Shown: one piece after another, positions 51,001 through 59,850 of the stretch | Layout: each line of letters begins with the position of its first letter | Position numbering within the stretch: position 1 is the stretch's first letter | Assembly: GCF_001293685.1 (NCBI RefSeq) | Contig: NZ_BCAG01000003.1 | Location: forward strand, 682,001-746,000 | DNA length: 64,000 nt | Direction of reading: 5' to 3' | DNA from: Desulfatitalea tepidiphila | Lineage (GTDB): Bacteria > Desulfobacterota > Desulfobacteria > Desulfobacterales > Desulfosarcinaceae | Program-made: the position numbers and the translations under genes | The notes under the pieces: model-generated | The model's input: the letters and a program-made list of their open reading frames with translations, nothing else | The model's database searches: none | Told to the model about the DNA's origin: nothing

Positions 51001-51953
51001 ACGGCGGCGATGCGATGGCCGCGGTAGCGCCTCAACGGGTCGGTGCCGTTGATCGGGCGGCATGGCGCGTCGGCGATGTCGCGCAGGCGGCCGTCGGGCG
51101 TATCGAAGCGGCCGGGGTAACCCGAGAGGTCCAGCACGGTGAAGCGGCGGTCCCGACGCCGGACATCCACGGGGATTTGCCGCGCCCGGGCGATCATTTG
51201 GGGGGTGAAACGCGGGTCGTCTTCGGCCGGACCGCCCATGGCGCAAACGGTGTGCCACGACCACTGGACTTCTGATAAGGCGAGGGCGACGCGTTGCGGC
51301 TCGCCGTCGATCGTGCGGGGCACGATGATGCTTGAGACGGCGCGGCCGGTGGGCTCGCGTGCGTCGCTGCCGGCCTGGGTCGGCAGGGCCAGGTTGACAT
51401 CACGGAAGGTTTGGTCGCCTGAGGCATAAAGCTCCCGCCACAGGTGGCCGTTCACGTAGACGTAAAGCCAGCCGTTGCGCAGCGGCTCGGCGCTGTGCGC
51501 AGATTGCCAGGGATCGGCGCAGGCCAGGGGGACCAGCGGGATCAGCACCGTCGGCCATGAAACGGCTTGGGACGGCAGGTCCACCGGTCTGGCCGCCCGT
51601 TGCAGGGGGATCGGGCAGGCGGCATCCGCGGTGTCACAGCAGCCCGGATCGAGATAGACATGGCGCCGTGTCCGGGTAATGCCGGCGATGACCACCTCGC
51701 TGCGGTGCTTGTCCTGCCCCTCGTTGATCAGGGTTCGGCAGCGTGGGGGATCGATGGTGTGCAGGGGGTTGTGTCTGACGGCGGCACTGGTGATGCGCTC
51801 GCCGCAAAAGCTTTCGAGGCCGGTGCCGGCGATTTCGACCACCAGTTTGAAACCGCGGGCGGATGGTTTGGACAGGCGAACGGGATGGGATTCGGACGAT
51901 TTGTGCTGCCGACGCGGCGGCTCCAGCCGGTCAAGAATGGCGTTGTCGATCAT
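48066..51953 (-). CDS. Large protein of unknown function, possible secretion-associated toxin
   Basis: From the ATG at 51953 (AGGAAAG upstream), 1,295 residues; a longer in-frame start at 52022 is less likely. No signal peptide or catalytic motif recognised. Near residue 160 it has LRNGWLYVYVNGHLWREL, followed by PTGRAVSSIIVPR, loosely resembling N-terminal regions of VasX/VgrG-linked T6SS effectors. The rest is soluble, with tryptophan-rich stretches and a C-terminal beta part ending in WEIDPRR-like strands. A 12-base tandem repeat lies near residues 993-1004. It is flanked by A repeats on both sides, and its stop lies in the A4 terminus. The toxin idea is inference, not established. Confidence 0.55.
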   Translation of the reverse strand: MIDNAILDRLEPPRRQHKSSESHPVRLSKPSARGFKLVVEIAGTGLESFCGERITSAAVRHNPLHTIDPPRCRTLINEGQDKHRSEVVIAGITRTRRHVYLDPGCCDTADAACPIPLQRAARPVDLPSQAVSWPTVLIPLVPLACADPWQSAHSAEPLRNGWLYVYVNGHLWRELYASGDQTFRDVNLALPTQAGSDAREPTGRAVSSIIVPRTIDGEPQRVALALSEVQWSWHTVCAMGGPAEDDPRFTPQMIARARQIPVDVRRRDRRFTVLDLSGYPGRFDTPDGRLRDIADAPCRPINGTDPLRRYRGHRIAAVYLPDPLLVARRLAGQYQQAWRAMEALLKSLVLAPKVCVQQRRYDPGRWFDSALPAAQFFFSPFPGYRQWRRLHPKADRRQWRHARQQRDRMAARLDKAAIEEALGAEKRRELRAVIERTKADLVAYLSARTRDPLDLLVLMIDDYFLLPNPCRRQDPGGISTFGYLDGWSVVEQLIARLADHSHTLDIGLETRTPDTARLTCKDPGAALLFAIADPVQNHPLHSRLFPASGPDGWTPNLTPADPHAAIFKPQQFQNADTAGMHPVSAFATHFAKAALATKSTAVRQSLVRLANAAFGLGMIAETSELRDAVRHAARQAPSPDEARRLIERSLQGTLQPHQMADLMRPWTVLINVGMDRDGYRQADGDRTTDEELLQGCCIERRLSSRSTLVKNPLPGVEKGVITFPEPEASAGLRVMDPMGTPVGTLSIADLRHGRIAYGHWDEHRQAVYRTGIRIDLLVSRDPGLLDRFRHPTNQHHWDPNAVATILAMFEAWNVCRAIQATRDQLNDEDQFRVWMDQAGSLVDLSVLDAFLIHARTAARAAGRPDARDASGGPILRHPSSEDGDAFPCLLGADADAWSAYPSGREMIACSLRHPDAAPGQSGWHWSSDSGVLSFAAWRHALFAQGSASPPLTDISSDAVSWISPARVLAGLVPLVDRFDDDSPLAEWLAHGPFAKDAAKNATKNAKDLPEGIETSTSRFAGHRPGNVHWGPPVGGNRNMLKYPGSCKVMEFWKEPDGSFLWIDAQGTIVDWHIKDGGRLELRDGRLYLRLPGEKVRLGGMFQQIQNRHRLLVDRKETGDRFRAWCERPETACASLAGALFAPQIDVRLTKTKTLQHPCTYRERTFHAANPLEGFIHTAHIRVALPHFVPDRSRLYIEMWHQGGQGPDTLPRLTYADNIVLEIDPRRPLRQFTLHWPLAWETAQREIWITIRCRLDLEGDGATGLPLNPNGMPGGPEDWTMVSLLVNRETMTEQRF
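48939..48974. repeat. 12-base tandem repeat (3 units) inside the large gene
   Basis: AGCGTTTTTGGT, AGCGTTTTTGGC, AGCGTCTTTGGC. In the minus-strand frame these encode alternating AKDA/AKNA/TKNA. The period keeps frame, so copy number could vary without breaking the protein. Confidence 0.75.
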
Positions 51954-52136
51954 CTGTGCGCTTTCCTGCCGGCCCTGCCGCGGGTGCAAATGGCGCCGGC
52001 CCTTATAGGGCCATGCCGGCAAAGGGAACCTGTGGGAAGATCCCCATGGATTGAAGTCGGTTTATGACATTTTGTTCAACGGTCGAAGAATGGGCCGTTT
52101 CGTCATGCGTTCCGGAGTTGGCAGGAAACAATCTGA

Positions 52137-52184
52137 CCGGAAGTTTTGCCGGAAATTTCGCCGGAAGTTTCGCCGGAAGTTTCG
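52137..52184. repeat. 12-base tandem repeat (4 units) upstream of the large gene
   Basis: Four units of CCGGAAGTTTCG with single differences. It lies in the 786-base gap 51954-52739, which otherwise holds only repeats A5 and B2; I see no protein gene there. Confidence 0.75.
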
Positions 52185-52267
52185 ATAGATGGAAAATGGG
52201 TCACCCCGGACGGAAGGTTCGTATCAATTCATTTTCAGAGAATCAACTCAAATTTGACGGTGCCAGT

Positions 52268-52560
52268 GATTCTAACTGAATGCCATTCATTGGATCCGGC
52301 CCGGGTGGAACAGGCGGCCGATGCCACACGCCAAGCGGTCAAGAGCCAGTAAATTGCACGACGGGCGACCCAGAAACTCGCTGCGCTCAAACAGTCTGGG
52401 CCGCTTGTCCGCCGTTTGCATTCAACTGGCTCTAAGACCGCAGGCTCACGTGGCCCGGCCACCTGCCCCACCCGGGCCTGCCATAACCGTTGCAATGAGA
52501 GTTTTTATTTCAAACAATGCCTGGAAAGCAGGCCTTTCAGGGTCAATCACATTCAGTTCG
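52268..52560. repeat. Foldback repeat family A, copy 5
   Basis: Same subfamily as copy 4: GATTCTAACTGAATG at the left, core CAAGAGCCAGT paired with ACTGGCTC, inner arms GGGTGGAACAGG and CCTGCCCCACCC, and a right end CACATTCAGTTCG. It lies about 315 bases upstream of the large gene's start; A4 lies at that gene's 3' end. Confidence 0.9.
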
Positions 52561-52627
52561 TACTGGTGTGACGATGCCTGTTTACGAATCCTTCCATTCT
52601 TAATGGATTCGCAAACCGTCTTCGCCA

Positions 52628-52752
52628 GACGGCGCCGTAAAAAGTTCAAGATCAAGGCGCGCGAAATTCCGTGTCCTGAGGCGTACGGGTCGTACGCCGC
52701 AAGGACCACGGAATAAGCGCAACGCAGATATTGGGCTTTTTACGGTGTCGTC
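52628..52752. repeat. Terminal-inverted-repeat element, family B, copy 2
   Basis: 125 bases, same length as copy 1 and highly similar: GACGGCGCCGTAAAAAG at the left and CTTTTTACGGTGTCGTC at the right. The right terminus is the last codons and stop of the PIF1 helicase gene (stop at 52740-52742). Confidence 0.85.
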
Positions 52753-55241
52753 AATTTTTGTTCTACATGCTGGCGGTGCGCGAGCACCAGTTTGATTTCT
52801 CCATAGGAGTAGTCGTCCCCCAGGCCGGTCTTCAATGCGTTGAGCGGTGCGTCGGGCATGTCGGCAATCATGTGTTGGATGGCCTGCTGTTTTTCTTTCG
52901 GCACGAGGCGGCCGATGTCCAGTTCACCCCTGGATACGAACCAGGCCAGATGGCCTTCGATCGTGGTGACGGCCAGTCCCCGCTGGGCCGCGATCTCGGG
53001 AATGGTCAGTCCTCGGTCGAATAATTCGAAAGAGATCTTCTGGGTTTCGTTTTTCTTTTTTTTCTTCTTTTTCTTCTTATCCGGAGTCACTTGGGACTCG
53101 TGGGACGGTGCGGAGGTGGATATGTCGGGCAGCACCACTTCCTGGATGCCGTGCCGGCGGCGGTAGTCGGCCACGATGGCGGTCAGGTCCTGGCCATATT
53201 TCGATGCCAGGCGTGTGCCGATGCCCTTGATCTGTTTCAGACCGGCGGGGGTGTCGGGCAGGTGGATCGCGATCTGCACCAGGGTCTTCTGGTGCATCAC
53301 CTGGTAGAGAGGAACGCCCGCCTCTTCCGCCTGCTGCTTGCGCCATTGCCGGAGCGCTTCGAAGAGTTCGGGATGACCGACATCCGCTTGGCTGTAGGTG
53401 ATGGTTTCGGTTTTCGTCCGGGGCGCATTTTCTTCCACGGCGGCAGCCGAAAGCGACCGCAGGTAACGGTCCGGGGCAAACCCTTCGCGGCAGGACATCA
53501 CACCGGCCAGCTTTTGGACGGATTCGGTGCGCAGCAGCTTCAAGGCGTCGTTGATTTTCTTGCGGACCTCCTTGTTGTCGCTCTCCACCGCGATAGTGTC
53601 GAGAAAAGGGCAGAGAATCTCTCTGAATTTCTCTTCAAAATAGGCGGCGGCCTTTGTCAGCCGCTCCCTTATTACGGGATCCTCTTTGGGCTGTGTTTCA
53701 CCGGTGAACATCCCCTGCAACTGGCGGCGGAATTTTTTGCCCACCCCGCCGATATGAACGGCGGTCTGACGGTGAACCTCGCCGATGTCGGTACTGCTGG
53801 AGACCTGGATCAGCTTGGCGTTGCCGCGCAACAGTGTCGCCAGACGGCCGAGCAGGCGACCCAGGTCATCGAAATCGAAGCATGCCAACAGGAGTTGCTG
53901 CTGGTAGCGCCGCTTGGCAGCCGCCAGGGTTTCGGGGCTGGGATGGTTGTCGGCTGCCTGGCGGATAAAGGATTGGACGGCCGGGTCGGTTCTGACAGCC
54001 GAGGATGTCAGCGGCGAACTCAAGACCATACCTTCAAATGTCCGGCAGCGGCTCAGGGCCACATAGACCTGACCGTGGGCAAAGGCGGCCTGGGCGTCGA
54101 TGACGGCCCGGTCGAAGGTCAACCCCTGGCTCTTGTGGATGGTGATGGCCCAGGCGGGTTTCAGGGGATACTGACTGAAGGTGCCGACGACCTTTTGCGA
54201 GATGTCACCGCTTTTCGGGTCCACGGTATATTCGATATTTTCCCAGGTGCTCTTCTCCACCCAGACGGTGCTCGCGTTGCCGGGGCACCGGACTTCGACG
54301 GCGTCTCCCGAAATCCCGACGATTTCGCCGATCTTACCGTTGAAATAGCTCTTTTCGCCGCTCATGTCGTTGCGCACGAACATCACCTGGGCCCCGATTT
54401 TCAATTCCAGAAACGCGGCGGTGGGATAGGCCTGCTCGGGAAATTCCCCGGAGACCTCTGCCCCGAAGCGGCGGCTTCGGCCCGGCAGGGCGTTCATTCG
54501 TTCCTCGTTGATCGCGTCGGCACCGCGGTTGTGCGTACACAACACGATACACCCTTCGCCGTGGCGGGGCGAATAATGAGGGATGCAGCGGGCATTGAGC
54601 TGTTCTATGGTTCTGGGATCGAGCCGGTTGTCGCGCACCCGGTTGAGCAGTTCGATAAAGGTCGGGTCCGTTTGGCGGTAGATGTGCTTGAGCTCGATGG
54701 GGACCAGTTCGGTGCGCCCGAGGGCCGCGCAGCTGAAAAAATAGGGCGACTCATAGTGCGCTTTGAGTATCTGCCATTCCGCCGACTTGGCCACCGGCGA
54801 GAGCTGCTGCAGGTCGCCGATCATCAGCAACTGCACACCGCCGAAGGGCAGGTCCGAACGGCGGTAACGCCTGAGCACGCTGTCCACCGCATCGAGCAGG
54901 TCGGCCCGAACCATGCTGATTTCATCGATGACCAGCAGGTCGAGGTTCTGGATGATGTTCCTTTTCTCCCGCCTGATTCTATGACTCCCGGTATGCGGTT
55001 CGCTGCCGGGTATAAACGGACCGAACGGCAGCTGGAAAAAGGAGTGCAGGGTGACCCCGCCGGCGTTGATGGCCGCCACACCGGTCGGCGCGGTCACCAC
55101 CATTCGTTTGTGGCACTTTTTCTTGATGGTATGCAGAAAAGTGGTTTTGCCGGTGCCTGCTTTCCCGGTGAGGAAGATGTGGCAGTTGGTCTCCTGGACA
55201 AACGCTTCGGCCAACTGGAGTTCAGGATTGGAAAAGCTCAT
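52740..55241 (-). CDS. PIF1-family helicase with HRDC-like and HTH_40 domains
   Basis: I use the ATG at 55241 (MSFSNPELQLAEAF), which matches the usual start of the family and has GGAAA upstream; an ATG at 55280 is possible. 833 residues. Walker A FLTGKAGTGKTTF, Walker B LVIDEISM, QLLMIGDLQQLSPV, and the motif AITIHKSQGLTFDRAVID are those of SF1 Pif1/RecD-like helicases. The C-terminal part has an HRDC-type helical region, a Lys-rich linker (nine lysines in a row) and a helix-turn-helix (GLTIPEIAAQRGLAVTTIEGH). It should unwind structured DNA. Its last codons and stop lie in repeat B2, so the native C-terminus may have been replaced. Confidence 0.9.
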   Translation of the reverse strand: MSFSNPELQLAEAFVQETNCHIFLTGKAGTGKTTFLHTIKKKCHKRMVVTAPTGVAAINAGGVTLHSFFQLPFGPFIPGSEPHTGSHRIRREKRNIIQNLDLLVIDEISMVRADLLDAVDSVLRRYRRSDLPFGGVQLLMIGDLQQLSPVAKSAEWQILKAHYESPYFFSCAALGRTELVPIELKHIYRQTDPTFIELLNRVRDNRLDPRTIEQLNARCIPHYSPRHGEGCIVLCTHNRGADAINEERMNALPGRSRRFGAEVSGEFPEQAYPTAAFLELKIGAQVMFVRNDMSGEKSYFNGKIGEIVGISGDAVEVRCPGNASTVWVEKSTWENIEYTVDPKSGDISQKVVGTFSQYPLKPAWAITIHKSQGLTFDRAVIDAQAAFAHGQVYVALSRCRTFEGMVLSSPLTSSAVRTDPAVQSFIRQAADNHPSPETLAAAKRRYQQQLLLACFDFDDLGRLLGRLATLLRGNAKLIQVSSSTDIGEVHRQTAVHIGGVGKKFRRQLQGMFTGETQPKEDPVIRERLTKAAAYFEEKFREILCPFLDTIAVESDNKEVRKKINDALKLLRTESVQKLAGVMSCREGFAPDRYLRSLSAAAVEENAPRTKTETITYSQADVGHPELFEALRQWRKQQAEEAGVPLYQVMHQKTLVQIAIHLPDTPAGLKQIKGIGTRLASKYGQDLTAIVADYRRRHGIQEVVLPDISTSAPSHESQVTPDKKKKKKKKKNETQKISFELFDRGLTIPEIAAQRGLAVTTIEGHLAWFVSRGELDIGRLVPKEKQQAIQHMIADMPDAPLNALKTGLGDDYSYGEIKLVLAHRQHVEQKLTTP

Positions 55242-55342
55242 GGGTGTTTCCGCTGAATATCCATTATCATTTGTTGCCATGAATGGGCGTGCATGAGAAG
55301 CTTGCGTTGTGGCCCGAAACTATGTCAAAAGTGGGGCCTTAT

Positions 55343-55354
55343 GTCAATATTGAC
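55343..55354. promoter_or_regulatory. 12-bp palindrome upstream of the AMP-binding gene
   Basis: GTCAATATTGAC is a perfect palindrome in the divergent spacer between the helicase and the AMP-binding gene, 71 bases before the latter's start. It could be a repressor site; no regulator gene is adjacent, so this is tentative. Confidence 0.3.
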
Positions 55355-55424
55355 GCCATTCCAATAAGTTGCATGGGCGTTGAATCGTTGCGTGTATTTC
55401 CGTTCAGTGAAAAGGAGGTTGGCC

Positions 55425-56945
55425 ATGGGTCTCAGGGATTTTACCATTTACGATGTGATCTGCCGCAACGCGATGCTGTATCCCGGCGCGGATGCCGTGG
55501 TTTTTGGCGAACGACGGATGAACCATGCGCAATACAAGCACGCCTGCGACCGTTGCGCGGCCGGTTTGACCCGGGCCGGCGTCGGTCTCGGCGACCGGAT
55601 AGCGGTGGTGGCCCATAATTCGGATCGGTTCCTGGTGCTTTATGGTGCCGCAGCCAAGATCGGCGCCATTATCGTGCCGGTCAACTGGCGTTTCCAGCAG
55701 GATGAAATTCGATATGTGCTTGCAGATTGCAGCCCCAAGGTGGTCTTCGCCGGCAGCGAATACCACGCGAACGTGACCCTTGCGGCGGGTCAGGTCGATT
55801 CGATCCAGGCCTTTTACAACATGAGCGGCGATGGAGAGGCCGATGGGTTCAAGGCATTCGACACCCTACTGAGCGACGAAGGCGCGGACAGGCATTTCGA
55901 CGTCGATGGAGACACCGGTTTCGTGGTCATCCACACCGCCGCGGTGGGAGGATTTCCGCGCGGCGCGCTTCTAAGCCAGGCCAACATCATCGCCGGGAAT
56001 CTGATGGCAATGACCCGCAGCGACCAGGGGGAAGAAGAGTGCCATTTGTGCCTGCTCCCGCTTTTTCATATCGCGGCCCTCTCTCGAACCATGGCCGTCA
56101 TGCACCAGGGCGGCAAGAACGTGATCACCGCCCGGTTCGATGCGGCCGCGTCCCTGGAACTGATCGCCCAGGAGCGGGTGACCACGTTCGGATCGTTTGC
56201 GCCCATAGTTAAAATGCTGCTCGACGCGCACGCCCTCAAGCCCGCCGACCTGTCGAGCCTGCGAAGCATCGGCGGTTTGGAGGATCCCCAAAGCGTGGCC
56301 GCATTTTTGAAAATCGCCCCCAATGCGGCCTTTTACAGCGGTTTTGCCCAGACCGAGGCCATGGGCGTGACGGGCAGCAATGCCGCCGAGAAGCCGGGCA
56401 GCGCCGGCCGGCCCTCGATGCTCTCCCGGGTCCTGCTGGTCGACGATGAGGACCGGCCGGTGCCGGTCGGACAGGCCGGCGAGATCTGCGTGCGCTCGCC
56501 GGCCGTGTTTCTCGGCTATTGGGGGCTGGCGGAAGAGACGGCCCAGACTTTCCGCAACGGGTGGCACCACACCGGAGACCTGGGGCGTTTCGACGAGGAC
56601 GGGTATCTCTGGTATGTGGGCCGCAAAGCCCAGAAGGAGCTGATCAAGCCGGGCGGCGAAAATGTCTACCCGGCCGAGGTGGAACGCGCGATCCTCAGCC
56701 ATGGCGCGGTCGGCGAGGTGTGCGTGATCGGCGTGCCCGATGCCCAGTGGCGGGAAGCCATCAAGGCGGTGTGCGTTCTCAAACCGGGCGCCGAATTGAC
56801 GGCCCAGGCCCTGATCGACCACGTGGCCGCGAGCATCGCCCGGTACAAAAAGCCCAAGCACGTGGTCTTCGTGGCGGCACTGCCCAAAACCAAGGACGGC
56901 GCCGTCGATCGCGCCGCGGTCAAGGCGCAGTATGGCGGGCAATAG
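55425..56945 (+). CDS. Acyl-CoA synthetase-like AMP-binding protein with altered active site
   Basis: From the ATG at 55425, with AAGGAGG six bases upstream; 506 residues. The fold is that of class I adenylating enzymes (HHTGDLGRFDEDGYLWYVGR, ELIKPGGENVYPAEVE). However, the P-loop reads HTAAVGGFPRGAL instead of T-S-G-T-T-G-x-P-K-G, and the C-terminal adenylation lysine is absent: LPKTKDGAVDRAA has Ala where G-K is usual. I infer either a subfamily with changed chemistry (thioesterification without that Lys, or non-catalytic binding) or a reduced-activity ligase. No acyl-CoA dehydrogenase or other beta-oxidation gene is adjacent. Confidence 0.8.
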   Translation: MGLRDFTIYDVICRNAMLYPGADAVVFGERRMNHAQYKHACDRCAAGLTRAGVGLGDRIAVVAHNSDRFLVLYGAAAKIGAIIVPVNWRFQQDEIRYVLADCSPKVVFAGSEYHANVTLAAGQVDSIQAFYNMSGDGEADGFKAFDTLLSDEGADRHFDVDGDTGFVVIHTAAVGGFPRGALLSQANIIAGNLMAMTRSDQGEEECHLCLLPLFHIAALSRTMAVMHQGGKNVITARFDAAASLELIAQERVTTFGSFAPIVKMLLDAHALKPADLSSLRSIGGLEDPQSVAAFLKIAPNAAFYSGFAQTEAMGVTGSNAAEKPGSAGRPSMLSRVLLVDDEDRPVPVGQAGEICVRSPAVFLGYWGLAEETAQTFRNGWHHTGDLGRFDEDGYLWYVGRKAQKELIKPGGENVYPAEVERAILSHGAVGEVCVIGVPDAQWREAIKAVCVLKPGAELTAQALIDHVAASIARYKKPKHVVFVAALPKTKDGAVDRAAVKAQYGGQ

Positions 56946-57007
56946 AAGTGGTTTCAAGGCGTCGATGCCTTAAAACCAATTTGGAGATAGGGTCGAAGAA
57001 AGTACCA

Positions 57008-57136
57008 GGGCGGGCATAAAGCCCGCCCCTACGAGATCTTTGTCATACAAGCAGTTGCTTATAGCCGGGTGTTGCAGGGGCGGGGTTTATCCCCGTCCGT
57101 ATGGAAATCTGGATGCTCTAAGTTAACGGCATTGGA
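57008..57136. repeat. Dispersed palindromic repeat, family C, copy 3 (reversed)
   Basis: Reverse complement of copies 1 and 2: GGGCGGGCATAAAGCCCGCC, then GGGGCGGGGTTTATCCCCG, ending GTTAACGGCATT as in copy 2. It lies after the AMP-binding gene and directly abuts the convergent outer-membrane gene, and could act as a terminator. Confidence 0.7.
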
Positions 57137-58093
57137 CTAAAAGTGGTAGACGAAGCGGAGGTTGTAGCGCTCGCCTTCCGGTCGGTTTTCGGCCTTGCTT
57201 TCGAAATAGGCGTTGAAGAACAGGTGGGCGTCCTTGCTGATGTGCCACAACAGGCCGGGACCGATGGCCAGTACCTTCTCCCGGGTATCGTCCACGCTGT
57301 CGCCGTCCACCTTGAGGTCGGTGATCTGCTTGAGGAAGTAGCCGTTGAGCCCCACGCGCAGCATGGGCAGGACCTGATAGGCCGTGGCGAAATTGAGATG
57401 CACGGCCTGTCCGGCCTGGGTGTCGTCGGCAGCCCCATAGGCACGGTTGGGGTCGTCGTTCTTGGCGTTCCAGAGATAGTGGATGCGGGTGGAGACGGTC
57501 CACTGGGGCGTAATGAACAGGGTGCCGGCCCAGTAGGGGTTGAAGGAGAAGAAATTGCTGCCCGGGTTCAGTTCCTTGTCGTCGTCGTATTTTCCGGTTG
57601 GCAGGATGCACTGCAGTTCGATGCGGTGCATGAAGCGCGGGCCGTTGGCGCCCATGATCGGGCCCCACTGCAGAAAGGGGCCGACGAGCAGGTCCCCCAG
57701 ACCGTCGCCGTTGTCTTCGGGAAATGGCCCGGCGACATCATATGACGCATCGAGAAACACATACGGGACGATGACATCCAGGCCCCACTTGCCGCCGGCC
57801 AGGATGGTCTGATCCGATTGATAGATGAATTGTGTCAGGCTGATCCAGGCGTCGAGGTCCTCACCGGCACCGCCGCCAAAAAGATTGCCGCCGTTATCGT
57901 TGGTGAATTCGTCGGCGGTCCAGTATTGCAGGTACTGGGTGAAATACAGCCCCGGGCCGGCCGGCGGACCGCCGTCCATGAAGCTGGTGAAGCCCAGGTT
58001 CACCGAGGGTAGATCATAGGCCTGCCCCGACATCGGCATCAACAGGCAGGCCAGCGCCAACCCTGCACCTATCCATGAACGTAACCGTTTCAT
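57137..58093 (-). CDS. Outer-membrane channel-like protein (MetA/phenol-degradation family)
   Basis: 318 residues with a signal peptide ([13 protein letters not shown]). The mature part has alternating aromatic beta strands and the features of the SphA/MetA-pathway family: [50 protein letters not shown] and a final aromatic residue (VYHF). Such proteins are outer-membrane beta barrels found near aromatic or organic-acid degradation genes, presumably for uptake. Nearby genes for an AMP-binding enzyme and ketone-body use would fit. The substrate is unknown. Confidence 0.8.
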   Translation of the reverse strand: MKRLRSWIGAGLALACLLMPMSGQAYDLPSVNLGFTSFMDGGPPAGPGLYFTQYLQYWTADEFTNDNGGNLFGGGAGEDLDAWISLTQFIYQSDQTILAGGKWGLDVIVPYVFLDASYDVAGPFPEDNGDGLGDLLVGPFLQWGPIMGANGPRFMHRIELQCILPTGKYDDDKELNPGSNFFSFNPYWAGTLFITPQWTVSTRIHYLWNAKNDDPNRAYGAADDTQAGQAVHLNFATAYQVLPMLRVGLNGYFLKQITDLKVDGDSVDDTREKVLAIGPGLLWHISKDAHLFFNAYFESKAENRPEGERYNLRFVYHF

Positions 58094-58431
58094 CGTCTCC
58101 TCCTGGTTTGTGGGGTTCTGATCCGTAAGGGTGGTCGCCCTCTAAAATCCTATCTCGGGGCGTAAGTCAAGCGCTCAAATCGAACGCCCCTGCCAAACGA
58201 TGTTTGCATGCCTTCAAGATATGGCTTGCTGTCCGATCATTGCGTGAGCCGCACCCCCTTGTCCTGGGGGGATGGTTCGCCGTCAGCCCTTCTGGTGGGA
58301 TGAGGGAGTTAAAAGGGCCACGGAAAATCTTGACCGATGCGGTCCCGGGTCGATATACCCAACCGTACGCCTTGCTTTGCAGACATTCCGGGTTCATCCA
58401 TTGATACGAATGGATCATATGAGGTAGACGA
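58094..58431. other. Intergenic region upstream of mscS
   Basis: 338 bases between divergent genes. Short frames have no homology. A GAGGT ribosome site is placed before the TTG start at 58432. No long repeat noticed. Confidence 0.4.
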
Positions 58432-59745
58432 TTGGATATCGAAAAATATCTGCAACTCGATTATTGGAAAGCATCGGCCACCGCGTTGCAGCAGTGGTTC
58501 CTGCGCGACGTATGGGTGGTCGAAACGTTGTTGGAACTCGTCGTCATTCTTCTCTGTATCGCCCTCGGAGGGCTGGTCGCCCGACCGTTCAAGCCCCGTT
58601 TGGCTCGGTTGGTCGAGCAGCGCAACTGGCTAACGTCGACCATCGGGCGTTTTCTCGCCGCCTTGCAACAGGTGCTTGCGTTCGCCCTCTCCGTGATGCT
58701 GCTGGCCCTGGCCATGGTCATTTTCCAGCGGTTCGAATTGAGCAGCCGGATCGTCAACACCGCCATGAGCCTTCTTTCGGCCTGGGTCATCATCCGCCTG
58801 GTGACCTCCATATTGCGCGAGCCTGCATGGCGGCGCTATATCGCGCTGTTTACCTGGACCCTCGCGGCCCTGCATATTCTCGATCTGCTGCATGCATTTC
58901 TCGGGTTGCTCGACAGTCTGGCGGTCACCCTGGGTGGCGTGCGCATTTCGATCCTGTTGATCATCAAGGCGGTCATTTTCCTCACCATCCTGTTGCGCTT
59001 GTCGCTGGGGGCCTCCAGCTTGCTGGAAAAGCGCATCCGGAACATGGAAGGATTGACCCCTTCGATCCAGGTGCTGTTGTCCAAGGCCCTGAAAATTACC
59101 CTTCTGGCCGTCGCGGTGATCGTCACCCTGAGCAGCCTGGGCATCAATCTTTCGGCCTTCGCCTTTTTCGGCGGCGCTATTGGCGTGGGGGTCGGCTTCG
59201 GATTGCAGAAAGTGGTCTCCAATCTCGTGAGCGGCGTCATTCTGCTCCTGGACCGCTCGATCAAGCCCGGCGACGTCATCGAGGTCGGCTCGACCTATGG
59301 CCGCATCGAGTCGCTGGGAGCGCGCTACGTTTCGGTGGCGACCCGTGACAATACCGAATACCTGATCCCCAACGAAGATCTGATCACGACCCAGGTGATC
59401 AACTGGTCCTTTTCCGACAAGCTGGTGCGTCTCAAGGTGGAGGTGGGGGTTTCCTACAATTCCGATATTCACCAGGTGATGCGTCTCATGGTGGCGGCGG
59501 CTGCCGGCATCCCCAGGGTGCTCTCGAATCCCAAGCCGCTGTGCCAGTTGAAGAATTTCGGCGATAGCAGCATCGATATGGAGCTGCGGCTATGGATCAG
59601 CGATCCGGAAAACGGCGTTTCCAATGTCAGCAGCGACGTGCGCATCGCCGTCTGGGATGCGTTCAAGGCCAATGGCATCGAAATTCCGTTTCCCCAGCGC
59701 GATCTTCACATCAAGTCGGGATTTCGGGAACCGCCGAAAGCTTGA
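58432..59745 (+). CDS. mscS: Mechanosensitive channel, MscS family
   Basis: 437 residues, TTG start with GAGGT six bases upstream. Several N-terminal membrane helices precede the pore helix FAFFGGAIGVGVGFGLQKVV, followed by the SGVILLLDRSIKPGDVIEVG beta domain diagnostic of MscS. It opens under membrane tension to release solutes. The N-terminal helices (about five) make it a medium-length member. It converges with atoE; a strong two-way terminator lies between them. Confidence 0.93.
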   Translation: MDIEKYLQLDYWKASATALQQWFLRDVWVVETLLELVVILLCIALGGLVARPFKPRLARLVEQRNWLTSTIGRFLAALQQVLAFALSVMLLALAMVIFQRFELSSRIVNTAMSLLSAWVIIRLVTSILREPAWRRYIALFTWTLAALHILDLLHAFLGLLDSLAVTLGGVRISILLIIKAVIFLTILLRLSLGASSLLEKRIRNMEGLTPSIQVLLSKALKITLLAVAVIVTLSSLGINLSAFAFFGGAIGVGVGFGLQKVVSNLVSGVILLLDRSIKPGDVIEVGSTYGRIESLGARYVSVATRDNTEYLIPNEDLITTQVINWSFSDKLVRLKVEVGVSYNSDIHQVMRLMVAAAAGIPRVLSNPKPLCQLKNFGDSSIDMELRLWISDPENGVSNVSSDVRIAVWDAFKANGIEIPFPQRDLHIKSGFREPPKA

Positions 59746-59802
59746 TGCGTTCACCGCCGCTCCGATCCACCGAATGGACCCCAAAGAATTGAAGCATAAA
59801 GA

Positions 59803-59836
59803 ACAAACGGGAGGCAGCGATGTGCCTCCCGTTTGT
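59803..59836. terminator. Bidirectional rho-independent terminator
   Basis: ACAAACGGGAGGCA and TGCCTCCCGTTTGT form a perfect 14-pair stem with a six-base loop, flanked by AT-rich tracts on both sides, between the convergent mscS and atoE genes. Confidence 0.88.
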
Positions 59837-59850
59837 TTGTTTCGGCGAGA

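Noticed and set aside
53091-55256. A 721-codon plus-strand frame opposite the PIF1 helicase
   Set aside because: Shadow frame; the minus strand carries intact helicase motifs.
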